Translations under genes and position numbers: made by a program
Notes under the pieces: generated by a model
What the model was told of the DNA's origin: nothing
Databases searched by the model: none
The model's input: only the letters and a program-made list of their open reading frames with translations
DNA from: a virus
Reading direction: 5' to 3' (one strand)
Length of the DNA stretch: 23,037 bases
IMG/VR virus record: IMGVR_UViG_3300031862_000046
Span: 1-23,037 of that record
Shown: positions 13,488 through 20,291 of the stretch, piece after piece
How positions within the stretch are numbered: the first letter of the stretch is position 1
Layout: each line of letters opens with the position of its first letter

Positions 13488-15547
13488 ATCGGTGGCTCCC
13501 CCTCCAGGACTCCTCGGGAGAACATGAGGCATTTCCTGCTCGGCTCCCCCGTAGGGGTGATCGTCATGCTCTTGCTCAGGCATAGCGGATGCCGGCCGAG
13601 GACCTTGGCATAGCTCATCGTGGTGGCCATCACCCGGGCAAGCCACGGGTGGCGGATCGACAGCGCCAGGCAGCCTTCATATTCCCCTCGACGCGGCACG
13701 TGCATCCCGTATAGATGCAGCGTCTTCTGGTAGCGCGTAGCGTCCTCCTCGAACAGGGGCATGGCCGGTAGCTCCTCCTCAGCCCGCGCCTCAAGGCTCG
13801 TAGATAGGGCCAGGGCCATGTGCTGGATCGTATGCCGGCGGCTGGGGGCATCCTGGAGTTGCACGACCTCGGCCAGGACCCGCTGCAGGAGCACCACCGC
13901 GTCGTCCTCCGGCTGCTCCGGGGCCTTAAGGCGGTAGAGGCGCTCCAGCCATTCACGCAACTCCGCATCCTCGGGGAAGCGGTCGCGCCATACCCGCCAG
14001 TGCGCGGCCCAGAGGATCCCCTCCAGCAGCGCGTAGCGCGTATCCAGCCCCGCCACGTCCTGGATCGCCTCGGCGATGGCCTCCGCCTGCTCGATAATCT
14101 CAGCCAGGTGCGCCCAGGTGAAGGCCCTGACGCCGGCGCAGGCCTCATCGGTGAACGTCTCGTTGATCAGCCGACGCACGGCGCTCCAGTCGTTGTCCGG
14201 CCGCTTGAGGTCCACCACGAACATGCGGTTGGCATCGGCTTGCTTCTCCACTCCCGGGCTGATCGCGCTAAACAGGTACATATTGCGCGTCATGTAGCTG
14301 ATCGCCCGGCCGCTCGTAGAGCCCTTGCCGATCCGCGGCGCATCATCGCTCGTGGACTGGCGCATCAGGGCCCAGACATCGGTCATCCGGCGGTGCTCGT
14401 AGTCGCTCTGCGCCTCCGCCTCGTCGATCACCACCGGCAGGCAGTCGTTCCCCGTCTCCTGGCGGATAAAAGCCGCGGTGGAGTCGCCGGAGATGAATAG
14501 AGGATGAGCCAGCTTGGTAACGACGTAATTAAGGATGGTGGATTTCCCCGATTTGCTGGCTCCGGTGAGGAAGCCGGCCGGCCGCCAGGGAAGCGCTCCG
14601 CAGAACGGGGCAAGCGCGCTCCATGCCAATAAGCGCGCGCAGTCGGCCTGTGTTTCAAACGACATCTGCGCAGCCGCGTCCAGCATTCCCGCGCGCGCCT
14701 CGGGGGATGCGACAGGGGAGTCCAGTCCCAGGTCGATGCGCGTTTTTTTCTGATATATTCGCCGTGGATTTGGCCGTCCATAGGTCTTGGCTCCATCGTG
14801 ATAGCAGAGCGATCCGTCGCGCTCCCGCCAAGCGCCCCGGCCGCGCAGCGAGGCAAGATCAAAATCCCGGCCGTTCGCGATGTCGATCACGAAGTCGATG
14901 GCGATCTCCGTATCGAGGCGCCCGCGGCTACCGGGAAACTGCGTTAGCCACCAGGTGATGGGCGCCAGCAGTTGAAGCTGCGTCTTGCTGAGGCTCCCCA
15001 GGCGCAGGGCCTGCAGGCGCTGGGAGCGATCCAGGACGTAGGTCAGCCCGTCGTCGGCAGTACCCAGGACGCGGAAGGGCAGGTCTTGCGCTTTGTCCTC
15101 GTACTGCCGGCGGCGCTCGGCGACCTTGAGCGAGTCCAGCTCCCGCCGCTTTTCTCGGGTAGCTTTGGCGGCCACCTTCTGCCGGGCGACCTGCGCCTTA
15201 AGCTCCTCGTCGGTCCATTGGGCGATGGGCTTGGAGGCCAGCTCCGCGGGGATCTCCGCCTCCACCTCGGCCAGCGTATAAGCCACCAGCTCGGCCCGGC
15301 GGGGAAAGGTATGCTTGTGGATCTCGATCCCCTCCAGGAAGCCGCATACGTCGTAGATGTCCCGCTTGTCCATGCAGGCCGGACACTCGATCCAATCGCG
15401 GCCCGGATCATCCTCCTCAAGCAGGGCCAGCGTATCGCCAGAGTGCTGCGGATTGGGGCAGCGCAGCTCGCCGGAGGCCCCGACCTCTATGCCCTTCAGG
15501 CGTAGATAGCGGCGCAGTTGCTTGCGGTAGCGCTGGAGGTTTTCCAT
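13484..15547 (-). CDS. Phage primase-helicase (zinc-finger N-terminus, P-loop ATPase C-terminus)
   Basis: A 687-aa protein. The N-terminus holds a probable zinc site (Cys30, His35, Cys55, Cys58), as in primase zinc ribbons. A charged linker, helical around 110-150, follows, then a middle region that may be the primase part though I see no clear catalytic motif. The ATPase has Walker A TGASKSGKST (328-337) and Walker B VVIDEAEA (372-379), with an Arg-rich sensor region (RMTDVWALMRQ) after it. It resembles the DUF927/primase-helicase proteins of phages that load at the origin. It is preceded by GGAGG and the M23 peptidase gene and is the core replication gene here. Confidence 0.85.
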   Translation of the reverse strand: MENLQRYRKQLRRYLRLKGIEVGASGELRCPNPQHSGDTLALLEEDDPGRDWIECPACMDKRDIYDVCGFLEGIEIHKHTFPRRAELVAYTLAEVEAEIPAELASKPIAQWTDEELKAQVARQKVAAKATREKRRELDSLKVAERRRQYEDKAQDLPFRVLGTADDGLTYVLDRSQRLQALRLGSLSKTQLQLLAPITWWLTQFPGSRGRLDTEIAIDFVIDIANGRDFDLASLRGRGAWRERDGSLCYHDGAKTYGRPNPRRIYQKKTRIDLGLDSPVASPEARAGMLDAAAQMSFETQADCARLLAWSALAPFCGALPWRPAGFLTGASKSGKSTILNYVVTKLAHPLFISGDSTAAFIRQETGNDCLPVVIDEAEAQSDYEHRRMTDVWALMRQSTSDDAPRIGKGSTSGRAISYMTRNMYLFSAISPGVEKQADANRMFVVDLKRPDNDWSAVRRLINETFTDEACAGVRAFTWAHLAEIIEQAEAIAEAIQDVAGLDTRYALLEGILWAAHWRVWRDRFPEDAELREWLERLYRLKAPEQPEDDAVVLLQRVLAEVVQLQDAPSRRHTIQHMALALSTSLEARAEEELPAMPLFEEDATRYQKTLHLYGMHVPRRGEYEGCLALSIRHPWLARVMATTMSYAKVLGRHPLCLSKSMTITPTGEPSRKCLMFSRGVLEGEPPI

Positions 15548-15562
15548 GGAAGCGGGAGGAGG

Positions 15563-16162
15563 CTACGATTGCCGCGCGATCTGCGCCCCCAGGAAGAGCA
15601 TCGGGTCCGCCACGACCTCGAAGTGCAGGTGCGGTCCGGTCGCCTTCCCGGTAGCCCCGAGCAGTCCGATCAGCTCGCCTTGCCGGACCCGCTGGCCCGT
15701 GCGCACTAGACTGAGCGACAGATGCCCATAGCAGGTGATCAGGCCCCCGCCATGGTCGATCGTGATATAACCGCCGAACTCCGGATGCCCGCGGAAGAGC
15801 ACGCCGTCGGAGCGCCGCTGGCCCGGGGCCGGCCAGTTCTCCCGGATGAGCCCCGAGGCGGAGGCGTAGACCGGAGCGCCTATCGGGCCAGCCAGGTCTA
15901 TGCCGCGGTGTAGCGACTCCTCTCCTCCGCCCATGGGAGACATCCGATAGCCCATGGCCGAGGTAAGAGCGCAGCCGTCTACCGGCCAACGCAGAGCGCC
16001 GAGGACCGAGGCCAGCTCCGCCAGCTCCCGCTCCTTGGCCGCGAGAGCCGCCTCGCGCTCGGCGAGGCGCCTGTTGAACGCCATCATGCCGCCGAGGGCG
16101 AGAAGGGCCGCAAGGGCCAAGCTCATGATCCATAGCCGCTTCATCCGATCAAGTGAGTCCAT
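15563..16162 (-). CDS. Membrane-anchored M23 (LytM-type) peptidase
   Basis: A 199-aa protein with GGAGG 6 nt before the ATG at 16162. Residues 10-29 form one hydrophobic segment (LWIMSLALAALLALGGMMAF) that serves as signal anchor, followed by a short helical stalk (RRLAEREAALAAKERELAEL). The M23 motifs are complete: HRGIDLAG (His85, Asp89), GHLS (His147) and GPHLHFEV (His178, His180). It should cut peptide bridges of peptidoglycan in the periplasm. It is unusual that it sits in the early replication operon rather than with tail or lysis genes. Confidence 0.92.
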   Translation of the reverse strand: MDSLDRMKRLWIMSLALAALLALGGMMAFNRRLAEREAALAAKERELAELASVLGALRWPVDGCALTSAMGYRMSPMGGGEESLHRGIDLAGPIGAPVYASASGLIRENWPAPGQRRSDGVLFRGHPEFGGYITIDHGGGLITCYGHLSLSLVRTGQRVRQGELIGLLGATGKATGPHLHFEVVADPMLFLGAQIARQS

Positions 16163-16562
16163 GGATGTCCTCCTCAGTCTTGTGATTCCTTCGATAAAGC
16201 GCGACCCATCGCCGCAGCTTGGCGTTTGCCGCGCGCAGGCGGGTGCTCTGGTGGCGCAGGTACTCCATGCGCTGGAGGCGGATGTCCTGATTGGCGAGTT
16301 TCACGCTCAGGCGCATGCACTCCTTCTCCAGGCTCGCCAGGCGCTTGGCGCTCTTGCTTTCGGCCAGCCGATGCCGTAGCCGGATGCAGTAGCATTTAAG
16401 GAAGCGCAGATAGGAGAAGACCTGCGGGATGCTATACTCGCCCAGGTGATAATCGCTACCGTCTCCCGTGCGCCGCCGGTCCCAATCCATGAACTCCTGG
16501 AAGCCCGCCTCATCCAGGGCATCGAGGTCCTCGGCGCTGAGCTCCTTCTGCTCATCGGCCAT
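16149..16562 (-). CDS. Coiled-coil protein, function unknown (137 aa)
   Basis: An acidic N-terminus (ADEQKELSAEDLDALDEAGF) is followed by a long heptad-rich basic segment from about residue 60 on, with leucines every 3-4 residues and many Arg/Lys, so a coiled coil is likely. The start overlaps the end of the 28-aa gene and the end overlaps the M23 gene by 14 bases. It could be the cytoplasmic partner of the adjacent membrane proteins, but this is only context. No enzyme motif is seen. Confidence 0.65.
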   Translation of the reverse strand: MADEQKELSAEDLDALDEAGFQEFMDWDRRRTGDGSDYHLGEYSIPQVFSYLRFLKCYCIRLRHRLAESKSAKRLASLEKECMRLSVKLANQDIRLQRMEYLRHQSTRLRAANAKLRRWVALYRRNHKTEEDIHGLT

Positions 16563-16638
16563 CGAACGCTCTTAAAACCGCGCCTACCGCGAGGATCACG
16601 ATGGCCGCGAGCACGATCAGATCGGCGATTGCCTCCAT
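16552..16638 (-). CDS. 28-aa single-helix membrane peptide
   Basis: The ATG at 16638 has GGGAGGAG 6 nt upstream, a strong ribosome-binding site. The product has one clear transmembrane helix (DLIVLAAIVILAVGAVL) and a short charged tail. The stop lies inside the first codons of the coiled-coil gene, so the genes are coupled. It precedes a coiled-coil protein and an M23 peptidase with a signal anchor, suggesting an envelope-acting set. It could be a pinholin-like peptide or a small membrane regulator. Confidence 0.6.
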   Translation of the reverse strand: MEAIADLIVLAAIVILAVGAVLRAFDGR

Positions 16639-16703
16639 GGCGGTCTCCTCCCTAAAGCTGCGCGTGTAGGATGCGCGCCCCCCCGATTGCTCCGCTATCA
16701 TCC

Positions 16704-17576
16704 TCAGAAAATATCCAGCTCTCCCTTATCCCTCTGCGCTGTCGGGCTCGCCTCTGCGGAGGGTGAGGCCGCCTGCGGCGCCTCCGCCATCTGCGCCTGC
16801 TTTTCCTCCAGCTTGCGCTCGAGCTCGGCGGCGCCCGAGCCGGGCATCTGCTCGAAGCTCCCGGGGATCGCCTCCTCCTGGGCCTCGGCCTCCTCGGCGG
16901 CCCCGATCACGCGCTCGGCCTCCTTGGGCAGCGCAATGCGACGCAGGGCCATCTTGATCACGGTCTTGATCCCCATGCCCTCGAAGGACTTCCGCCAGGC
17001 GCTGTCGGTCTTGGCGAGGCCCTTGCCGTAGGCGTCACGGTGCGCCTCCACCTCCTCGCGGCTCATCCAGTGCACGAGGCTCCCGCCGTCGCGCAGGCGG
17101 ATGGCGCAGAAAAACCCGATGATCTCTCCCCTGTTGCGCGGAGAGGGGCTAAACTCGTAGCTATCCCCATCCAGCGTCTCCGTGAGCCGGAACTTGTCGC
17201 CGGAGCGCACGGAGTTGGCCCGGATGAGCTTCACCGCCCCGGTCTCCATCACCAGGTCGATCATCCCGCCCTTCTCGATCCAGTAGTGGACCTTGCCCTG
17301 GATCGGCACCAGGGCCGCCTTGCCCTCCTGCGGATTGAGGCTCAGCCCCGTGGTGGCCGCGTAGCGTAGCGCATGGTATAGGCTCGCCTTGCCCGCGCTG
17401 GTGGCCATGCAGGCCAGCAGCTCCGGGTTGTCCACGATGCAGAGCATGGCGGTCTTGGCCCAGGCGTCCGGAGCGTAGGCGCGCACCGCGTAGTTCATCA
17501 GGTTGGGTAGCGCGCCGCGCACGAAATCGGCTACCGCCTTCTCGGTGACGGCAATCGCAGTCGTCTCGTTTCCCAT
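16704..17576 (-). CDS. recT: RecT-family single-strand annealing protein
   Basis: A 290-aa protein. The ATG at 17576 has AAGGGG upstream; a GTG three codons earlier is too close to it. The core carries the RecT family pattern: a helical N-terminus, YHALRYAATTGLSLNPQEG followed by ALVPIQGKVHYWIEKGGM, then GKGLAKTDSAW and FEGMGIKTVIKMALRRIALP. After about residue 225 the tail is acidic and Ala/Glu-rich, probably for SSB or exonuclease contact. It anneals complementary strands during phage recombination and sits directly after the YqaJ exonuclease, the usual pairing. Confidence 0.95.
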   Translation of the reverse strand: MGNETTAIAVTEKAVADFVRGALPNLMNYAVRAYAPDAWAKTAMLCIVDNPELLACMATSAGKASLYHALRYAATTGLSLNPQEGKAALVPIQGKVHYWIEKGGMIDLVMETGAVKLIRANSVRSGDKFRLTETLDGDSYEFSPSPRNRGEIIGFFCAIRLRDGGSLVHWMSREEVEAHRDAYGKGLAKTDSAWRKSFEGMGIKTVIKMALRRIALPKEAERVIGAAEEAEAQEEAIPGSFEQMPGSGAAELERKLEEKQAQMAEAPQAASPSAEASPTAQRDKGELDIF

Positions 17577-17588
17577 TTCTCTCACCCC

Positions 17589-18614
17589 TTACCTAAAGAT
17601 TTTCCCGTTCCACTGAACGAGCTTTTGCCCTTGTCGATCGCGCAGCACGGTCCGCTCCCGGCTCTCATCGTCAAAAGCGCGGTCCGAGGAGCGCATGGAT
17701 TTCAGGATCAACACCTTGAGCTCCTCGCGCCGCTTGCCCAGCCGCCCGCGCGGCGAGATTTCCTCCCCGATCTCCCGATACTCCCGCGCCCAGCGCTCCA
17801 GCTGCTCGTCGGCCACCACCGTGCCCACTGGCTGGGGGAATGCCCGGCGCACGTCCTCGTAGCTGGCGAGGTCCGGCTCTCGCTCCGGCAGCACGTAGCG
17901 GTGCCAGAAGTCGGAGTAGGCATCGACGAGCAGCCGCTGGAGCGACGGCGAGGCGGCCACGGGATACTGATGGAAGAGGCCCATCTCGGCCAGGACCCGC
18001 GCCCAGGTAATCGGCTCGGCGATCTCCGGCAGGCGGTCGTTTCGCAGGAGCCAGTGTCCGGTCTCCGCATCCAGCTCGCAGCGCCAGTCCTCCGCCTCCC
18101 ACTCCTCCGGCCGGCGCGGAAACACCAACACGCTGACGATGGCCTCCCGCGCGCCCGTGCATAGGCACTGGTGTTGGACCTGCACCTGGTAGATTTGCGG
18201 CACGCGATCCGATCCGGGCTCCCCCCAGTTATCCCAATAGTTGAATAGCCCGGTCGTCTTGCCCTCGTGGAGCGTGCCGCCGTCATAGCGGCCATCGATG
18301 TGGCAGGTGATGAAGCGGTCCTCGCCTCCCTCAGTCCCCGCGCCGTCTATGCTATAGAAGCCCTCGCGGTCACGGATCTGGCAGCCGAGGCGGCCGGCCT
18401 GCGCCAGCTCGATGATCGCGTCCTCGAATGCGCCGCCCCAGCGGATCGCCGCGTTGTCCGGCTCCTCGGGGAGCAGGTATCCGCGCTCGGCGTTGAACCC
18501 GGGCCGACGCTCCTCGCAGATGCGCTGCCAGACAGTGAAGGGGGTCTGGTACTCAGAGAGCCCGAGGACGGCCGCCCCCCGGCTGGCGCTCAAGCCGACC
18601 GGCTTGCTACCCAA
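17589..18614 (-). CDS. YqaJ-like phage exonuclease
   Basis: A 341-aa protein of the YqaJ/lambda-exonuclease type in the PD-(D/E)xK superfamily. It has SASRGAAVLGLSEYQTPFTV near the N-terminus, the motif-1 Glu64 in GGAFEDAI, Asp107 in HIDGRYDG followed by HEGKTT (Glu117, Lys119) as the catalytic site, and the conserved PQIYQVQVQHQ helix (139-149). It resects double-stranded ends so that the adjacent RecT can anneal the strands. The C-terminal third is helical and less conserved. It overlaps the upstream helix-turn-helix gene by 8 bases. Confidence 0.93.
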   Translation of the reverse strand: MGSKPVGLSASRGAAVLGLSEYQTPFTVWQRICEERRPGFNAERGYLLPEEPDNAAIRWGGAFEDAIIELAQAGRLGCQIRDREGFYSIDGAGTEGGEDRFITCHIDGRYDGGTLHEGKTTGLFNYWDNWGEPGSDRVPQIYQVQVQHQCLCTGAREAIVSVLVFPRRPEEWEAEDWRCELDAETGHWLLRNDRLPEIAEPITWARVLAEMGLFHQYPVAASPSLQRLLVDAYSDFWHRYVLPEREPDLASYEDVRRAFPQPVGTVVADEQLERWAREYREIGEEISPRGRLGKRREELKVLILKSMRSSDRAFDDESRERTVLRDRQGQKLVQWNGKIFR

Positions 18615-18807
18615 GGCTGGCCTCCTTCGCCTCGTGGGTGTTCGCCTCCAGGTACGCGGCCAGCTGCTCGCGGCGGAACCGCAGACCCCGCTCGCTCACC
18701 CGGATATGGCCGATCCTGCCCTCCTCCACCAGGCGGTATAGCGTGCGTAGCGATACCGTTAGCATTCGGGCGGCCTCGCTCGGCCGGAGGATTTCATCCG
18801 CCATCAT
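18607..18807 (-). CDS. Excisionase-like winged helix-turn-helix protein
   Basis: A 66-aa protein with the MerR/excisionase-type DNA-binding pattern: LRPSEAARMLTVSLRTLYRL followed by VEEGRIGHIRVSERGLRF and a C-terminal helix. Two adjacent ATGs (18807, 18804) could serve as start. Such proteins are either excisionases (Xis) or small regulators. Lying in the early operon, with no integrase nearby in this window, a regulatory role is equally possible. The stop region overlaps the exonuclease start. Confidence 0.85.
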   Translation of the reverse strand: MMADEILRPSEAARMLTVSLRTLYRLVEEGRIGHIRVSERGLRFRREQLAAYLEANTHEAKEASLG

Positions 18808-18971
18808 CGGGCCGTGATCTCGAAGGCGAAGCGTAGCCAGAATAGCGCCCTACTGCCGCGCCAGGGCGTAAGCCACAGGTGGCAGGTATTGGGCAGCCGC
18901 AGGATGGCCAGCCGGCCGCAGTACAGCGACCAGGCGCCATTATCGTGGCGATAGAATCTAATGGCTCTCAT
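18804..18971 (-). CDS. Hypothetical small protein (55 aa)
   Basis: The ATG at 18971 overlaps the previous stop (ATGA) and has GAGGAGGTG 5 nt upstream. The stop overlaps the next start. The product begins MRAIRFYRHDNGAWSLYCGR, is rich in Trp and Arg, and has a beta-hairpin-like pattern, ending ALFWLRFAFEITAR. No family is recognised. Coupling on both sides and the strong ribosome-binding site make it a real gene. Confidence 0.65.
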   Translation of the reverse strand: MRAIRFYRHDNGAWSLYCGRLAILRLPNTCHLWLTPWRGSRALFWLRFAFEITAR

Positions 18972-19192
18972 CTGAGCACCTCCTCGAACGCCGGCAGGTC
19001 GTTGATTGCCAGAAACTCGGCGAATGTCGCCGCCGGCTCATATAGCTCGGCCTCGGCGATACTGACCGCGCGCTGCGCCTCACGGTCTCCCGCCTGCGCG
19101 CGGAAGATCAGCGCCAGGCGCATCAGGGGCGCGATCTTGTACAGCCGCCGCATCAGGATGAAGCGCTTGTGTCGCTCCAGGGTGTTCATCAT
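18968..19192 (-). CDS. Small helical protein (74 aa), long overlap with upstream gene
   Basis: The ATG pair at 19192/19189 is the chosen start, preceded by GGAG 4 nt upstream. The product begins MMNTLERHKRFILMRRLYKI, then MRLALIFRAQAGDREAQRAV, and ends with an acidic helix (LAINDLPAFEEVLR). It looks like a small helical phage protein. It overlaps the preceding gene by 113 bases in another frame, and that gene's tail looks like out-of-frame translation, so a frameshift may join the two. Function is unknown. Confidence 0.6.
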   Translation of the reverse strand: MMNTLERHKRFILMRRLYKIAPLMRLALIFRAQAGDREAQRAVSIAEAELYEPAATFAEFLAINDLPAFEEVLR

Positions 19193-19325
19193 CGCGCTCC
19201 ATGGCCCGGTCGATCGCCCGCTCGATTTCCGCTTCCTCCGCATCCCGCTCCTCCTCGGTAGGGCCGTCCAGCCCCGCAAACCGTTCATACGCGCCGGCCG
19301 ACTCAAGCCAGCCGTCATAGCTCAT
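19080..19325 (-). CDS. Small acidic helical protein (81 aa), possibly frame-shifted into the next gene
   Basis: The ATG at 19325 overlaps the upstream stop (ATGA). The first 45 or so residues look genuine (MSYDGWLESAGAYERFAGLD and an acidic EEERDAEEAEIERAIDRAME helix). The last 30 residues are Pro/Ala/Asp-rich in a way typical of a shadow frame and coincide with the start of the next gene. Either a programmed or mutational frameshift, or a simple long overlap, explains this. No function is recognised. Confidence 0.55.
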   Translation of the reverse strand: MSYDGWLESAGAYERFAGLDGPTEEERDAEEAEIERAIDRAMERDDEHPGATQALHPDAAAVQDRAPDAPGADLPRAGGRP

Positions 19326-19507
19326 GGGCAAAGTGGCGGCCCCGGCAAGGAGATGGAATCCGGAGCCGCCGGAATCAGGTGCGTATTGCCAGATGCGTCA
19401 TCGGATTTCATGCTCGGCTTCATAAAAACGCTCGACCTTGTTGGTTTTCTCGCGCGGCATGGCTCACTCGCTGCGATTGGTTTTCTCCTATTTTCTGGCT
19501 CACTCAT
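19322..19507 (-). CDS. Possible 61-aa gene translated across array 3
   Basis: The ATG at 19507 lies next to the tas stop, and the stop overlaps the next start (ATGA). The first 26 residues (MSEPENRRKPIAASEPCRAR and on) are encoded by the third TIGR-like array, read in a different phase from arrays 1 and 2 because the in-phase codon would be TGA. The rest is Pro/Ser-rich. It may be a coupling frame rather than a functional protein. Confidence 0.4.
   Translation of the reverse strand: MSEPENRRKPIAASEPCRARKPTRSSVFMKPSMKSDDASGNTHLIPAAPDSISLPGPPLCP
19425..19505 (-). repeat. TIGR-like array 3 (short, at the 3' end of tas)
   Basis: Plus strand: GGTTTTCTC (19443-19451), 9-nt spacer, GGCTCACTC (19461-19469), 9-nt spacer, GGTTTTCTC (19479-19487), 9-nt spacer, GGCTCACTC (19497-19505). 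The 18-nt half period equals that of arrays 1 and 2. A degenerate AAAACGCTC at 19425-19433 extends it. Spacers are GCGCGGCAT, GCTGCGATT, CTATTTTCT and probably GACCTTGTT; all end in T before GG. The last repeat contains the tas stop codon. Confidence 0.75.
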
Positions 19508-20291
19508 GCTTCTTCCCGAGGTATTCCTCCGCATACGGCGGGCGCACTTTGCGCCCTTCTAGCGCCGCACGCGCGTTCACATAGTCTATGAGCATCTCCT
19601 GGACCGCGCGCCGGATCGCCGCATTCCGCCGATGCCCGGGCCGCGCATCTTTCCAGGGGATCTTCTTTGCGCCGTTGATCTTGCTGCGCTCTAATACTTC
19701 GCGGTCGCTATTCGCATAACGCTCCTTGATGCCGAGATAGATCGCATGGTATTTGCTCTCGCACGACTCACCCAATTTTTCCAGTGACATGCCCCATTGA
19801 TAGAGCTGCGACTTGAGGGAGGCGCAATATTTCCGCTTGCCGGGCGCGTTCTTATCCTCGGCAGGCCCATATCCGCAGAAACGACGGACCTTGCTGATGA
19901 CCACGCGCCCTTGATTGTCACTCGCTTCCTCCAAGTCGACCAGCGCCTCCAAATAGGCGATGGTGATCTCGCCCATGGGTTTGACCGCAACCGCCCATTC
20001 CGTCCAGATCGGAAGCTGATGCGCAAGATCGGCGATTTCCTTCTTGATTTCATCCGCCCATGTATCGCTTTGCGCCAGCAGACCTTCCATGCGCTGCTTA
20101 TATTCAGATGTAAGCACATAAGGGGTAGGGCGCTTCTGCTCCTCGCCGTCACGCTTCAACTTCAGCGCGTTTCGATAGCCCGTCTGCCAGCGCTTATAGT
20201 GTGTGTAATCCCGCACTAAGACTTTCAGCCTCGCGCGGATTTGCTCCTGATCGCTAGCCGGGGCAGCGATCGCTATGCTTGTGCTGCTCAT
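19500..20291 (-). CDS. Tas-like protein, Nop/IS110-C-terminal type without nuclease domain (TasA-like)
   Basis: A 263-aa protein. Residues about 15-90 are helical. Residues 104-142 (PMGEITIAYLEALVDLEE, then ISKVRRFCGYG) resemble the helix-hairpin-helix-like part of the IS110/IS116 transposase C-terminal domain. Residues 152-260 continue the resemblance: LKSQLYQWGMSLEK, YHAIYLGIKERY, the Gly-His start of GHRRNAAIRRAVQEMLIDYV and the PPYAEEYLG ending. That domain is structurally related to the Nop domain of box C/D RNP proteins and of Tas proteins. No RuvC or HNH nuclease part is present, so it would bind the guide RNA and DNA without cutting. Arrays of 9-nt spacers flank it. The start overlaps the ParB-like stop, with GAGGAG upstream. 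Confidence 0.75.
   Translation of the reverse strand: MSSTSIAIAAPASDQEQIRARLKVLVRDYTHYKRWQTGYRNALKLKRDGEEQKRPTPYVLTSEYKQRMEGLLAQSDTWADEIKKEIADLAHQLPIWTEWAVAVKPMGEITIAYLEALVDLEEASDNQGRVVISKVRRFCGYGPAEDKNAPGKRKYCASLKSQLYQWGMSLEKLGESCESKYHAIYLGIKERYANSDREVLERSKINGAKKIPWKDARPGHRRNAAIRRAVQEMLIDYVNARAALEGRKVRPPYAEEYLGKKHE

Noticed and set aside
13488-13646. Upstream extension of the 77-aa gene
   Set aside because: The extra residues are a shadow of the primase-helicase C-terminus. The ATGA overlap at 13487 is the likely start.
13820-14500. 226-aa plus-strand frame opposite the primase-helicase
   Set aside because: It is an antisense shadow of a well-supported gene, with no ribosome-binding site.
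15417-16133. 238-aa minus-strand frame over the M23 gene
   Set aside because: It is an out-of-frame shadow with Arg/Gly/Pro/Ala-rich composition. The M23 motifs lie in the other frame.
19500-20291. Complete IS110-family transposase
   Set aside because: The protein lacks the N-terminal DEDD RuvC-like catalytic domain, and no insertion-sequence ends were seen. Only the C-terminal type of domain is recognisable.
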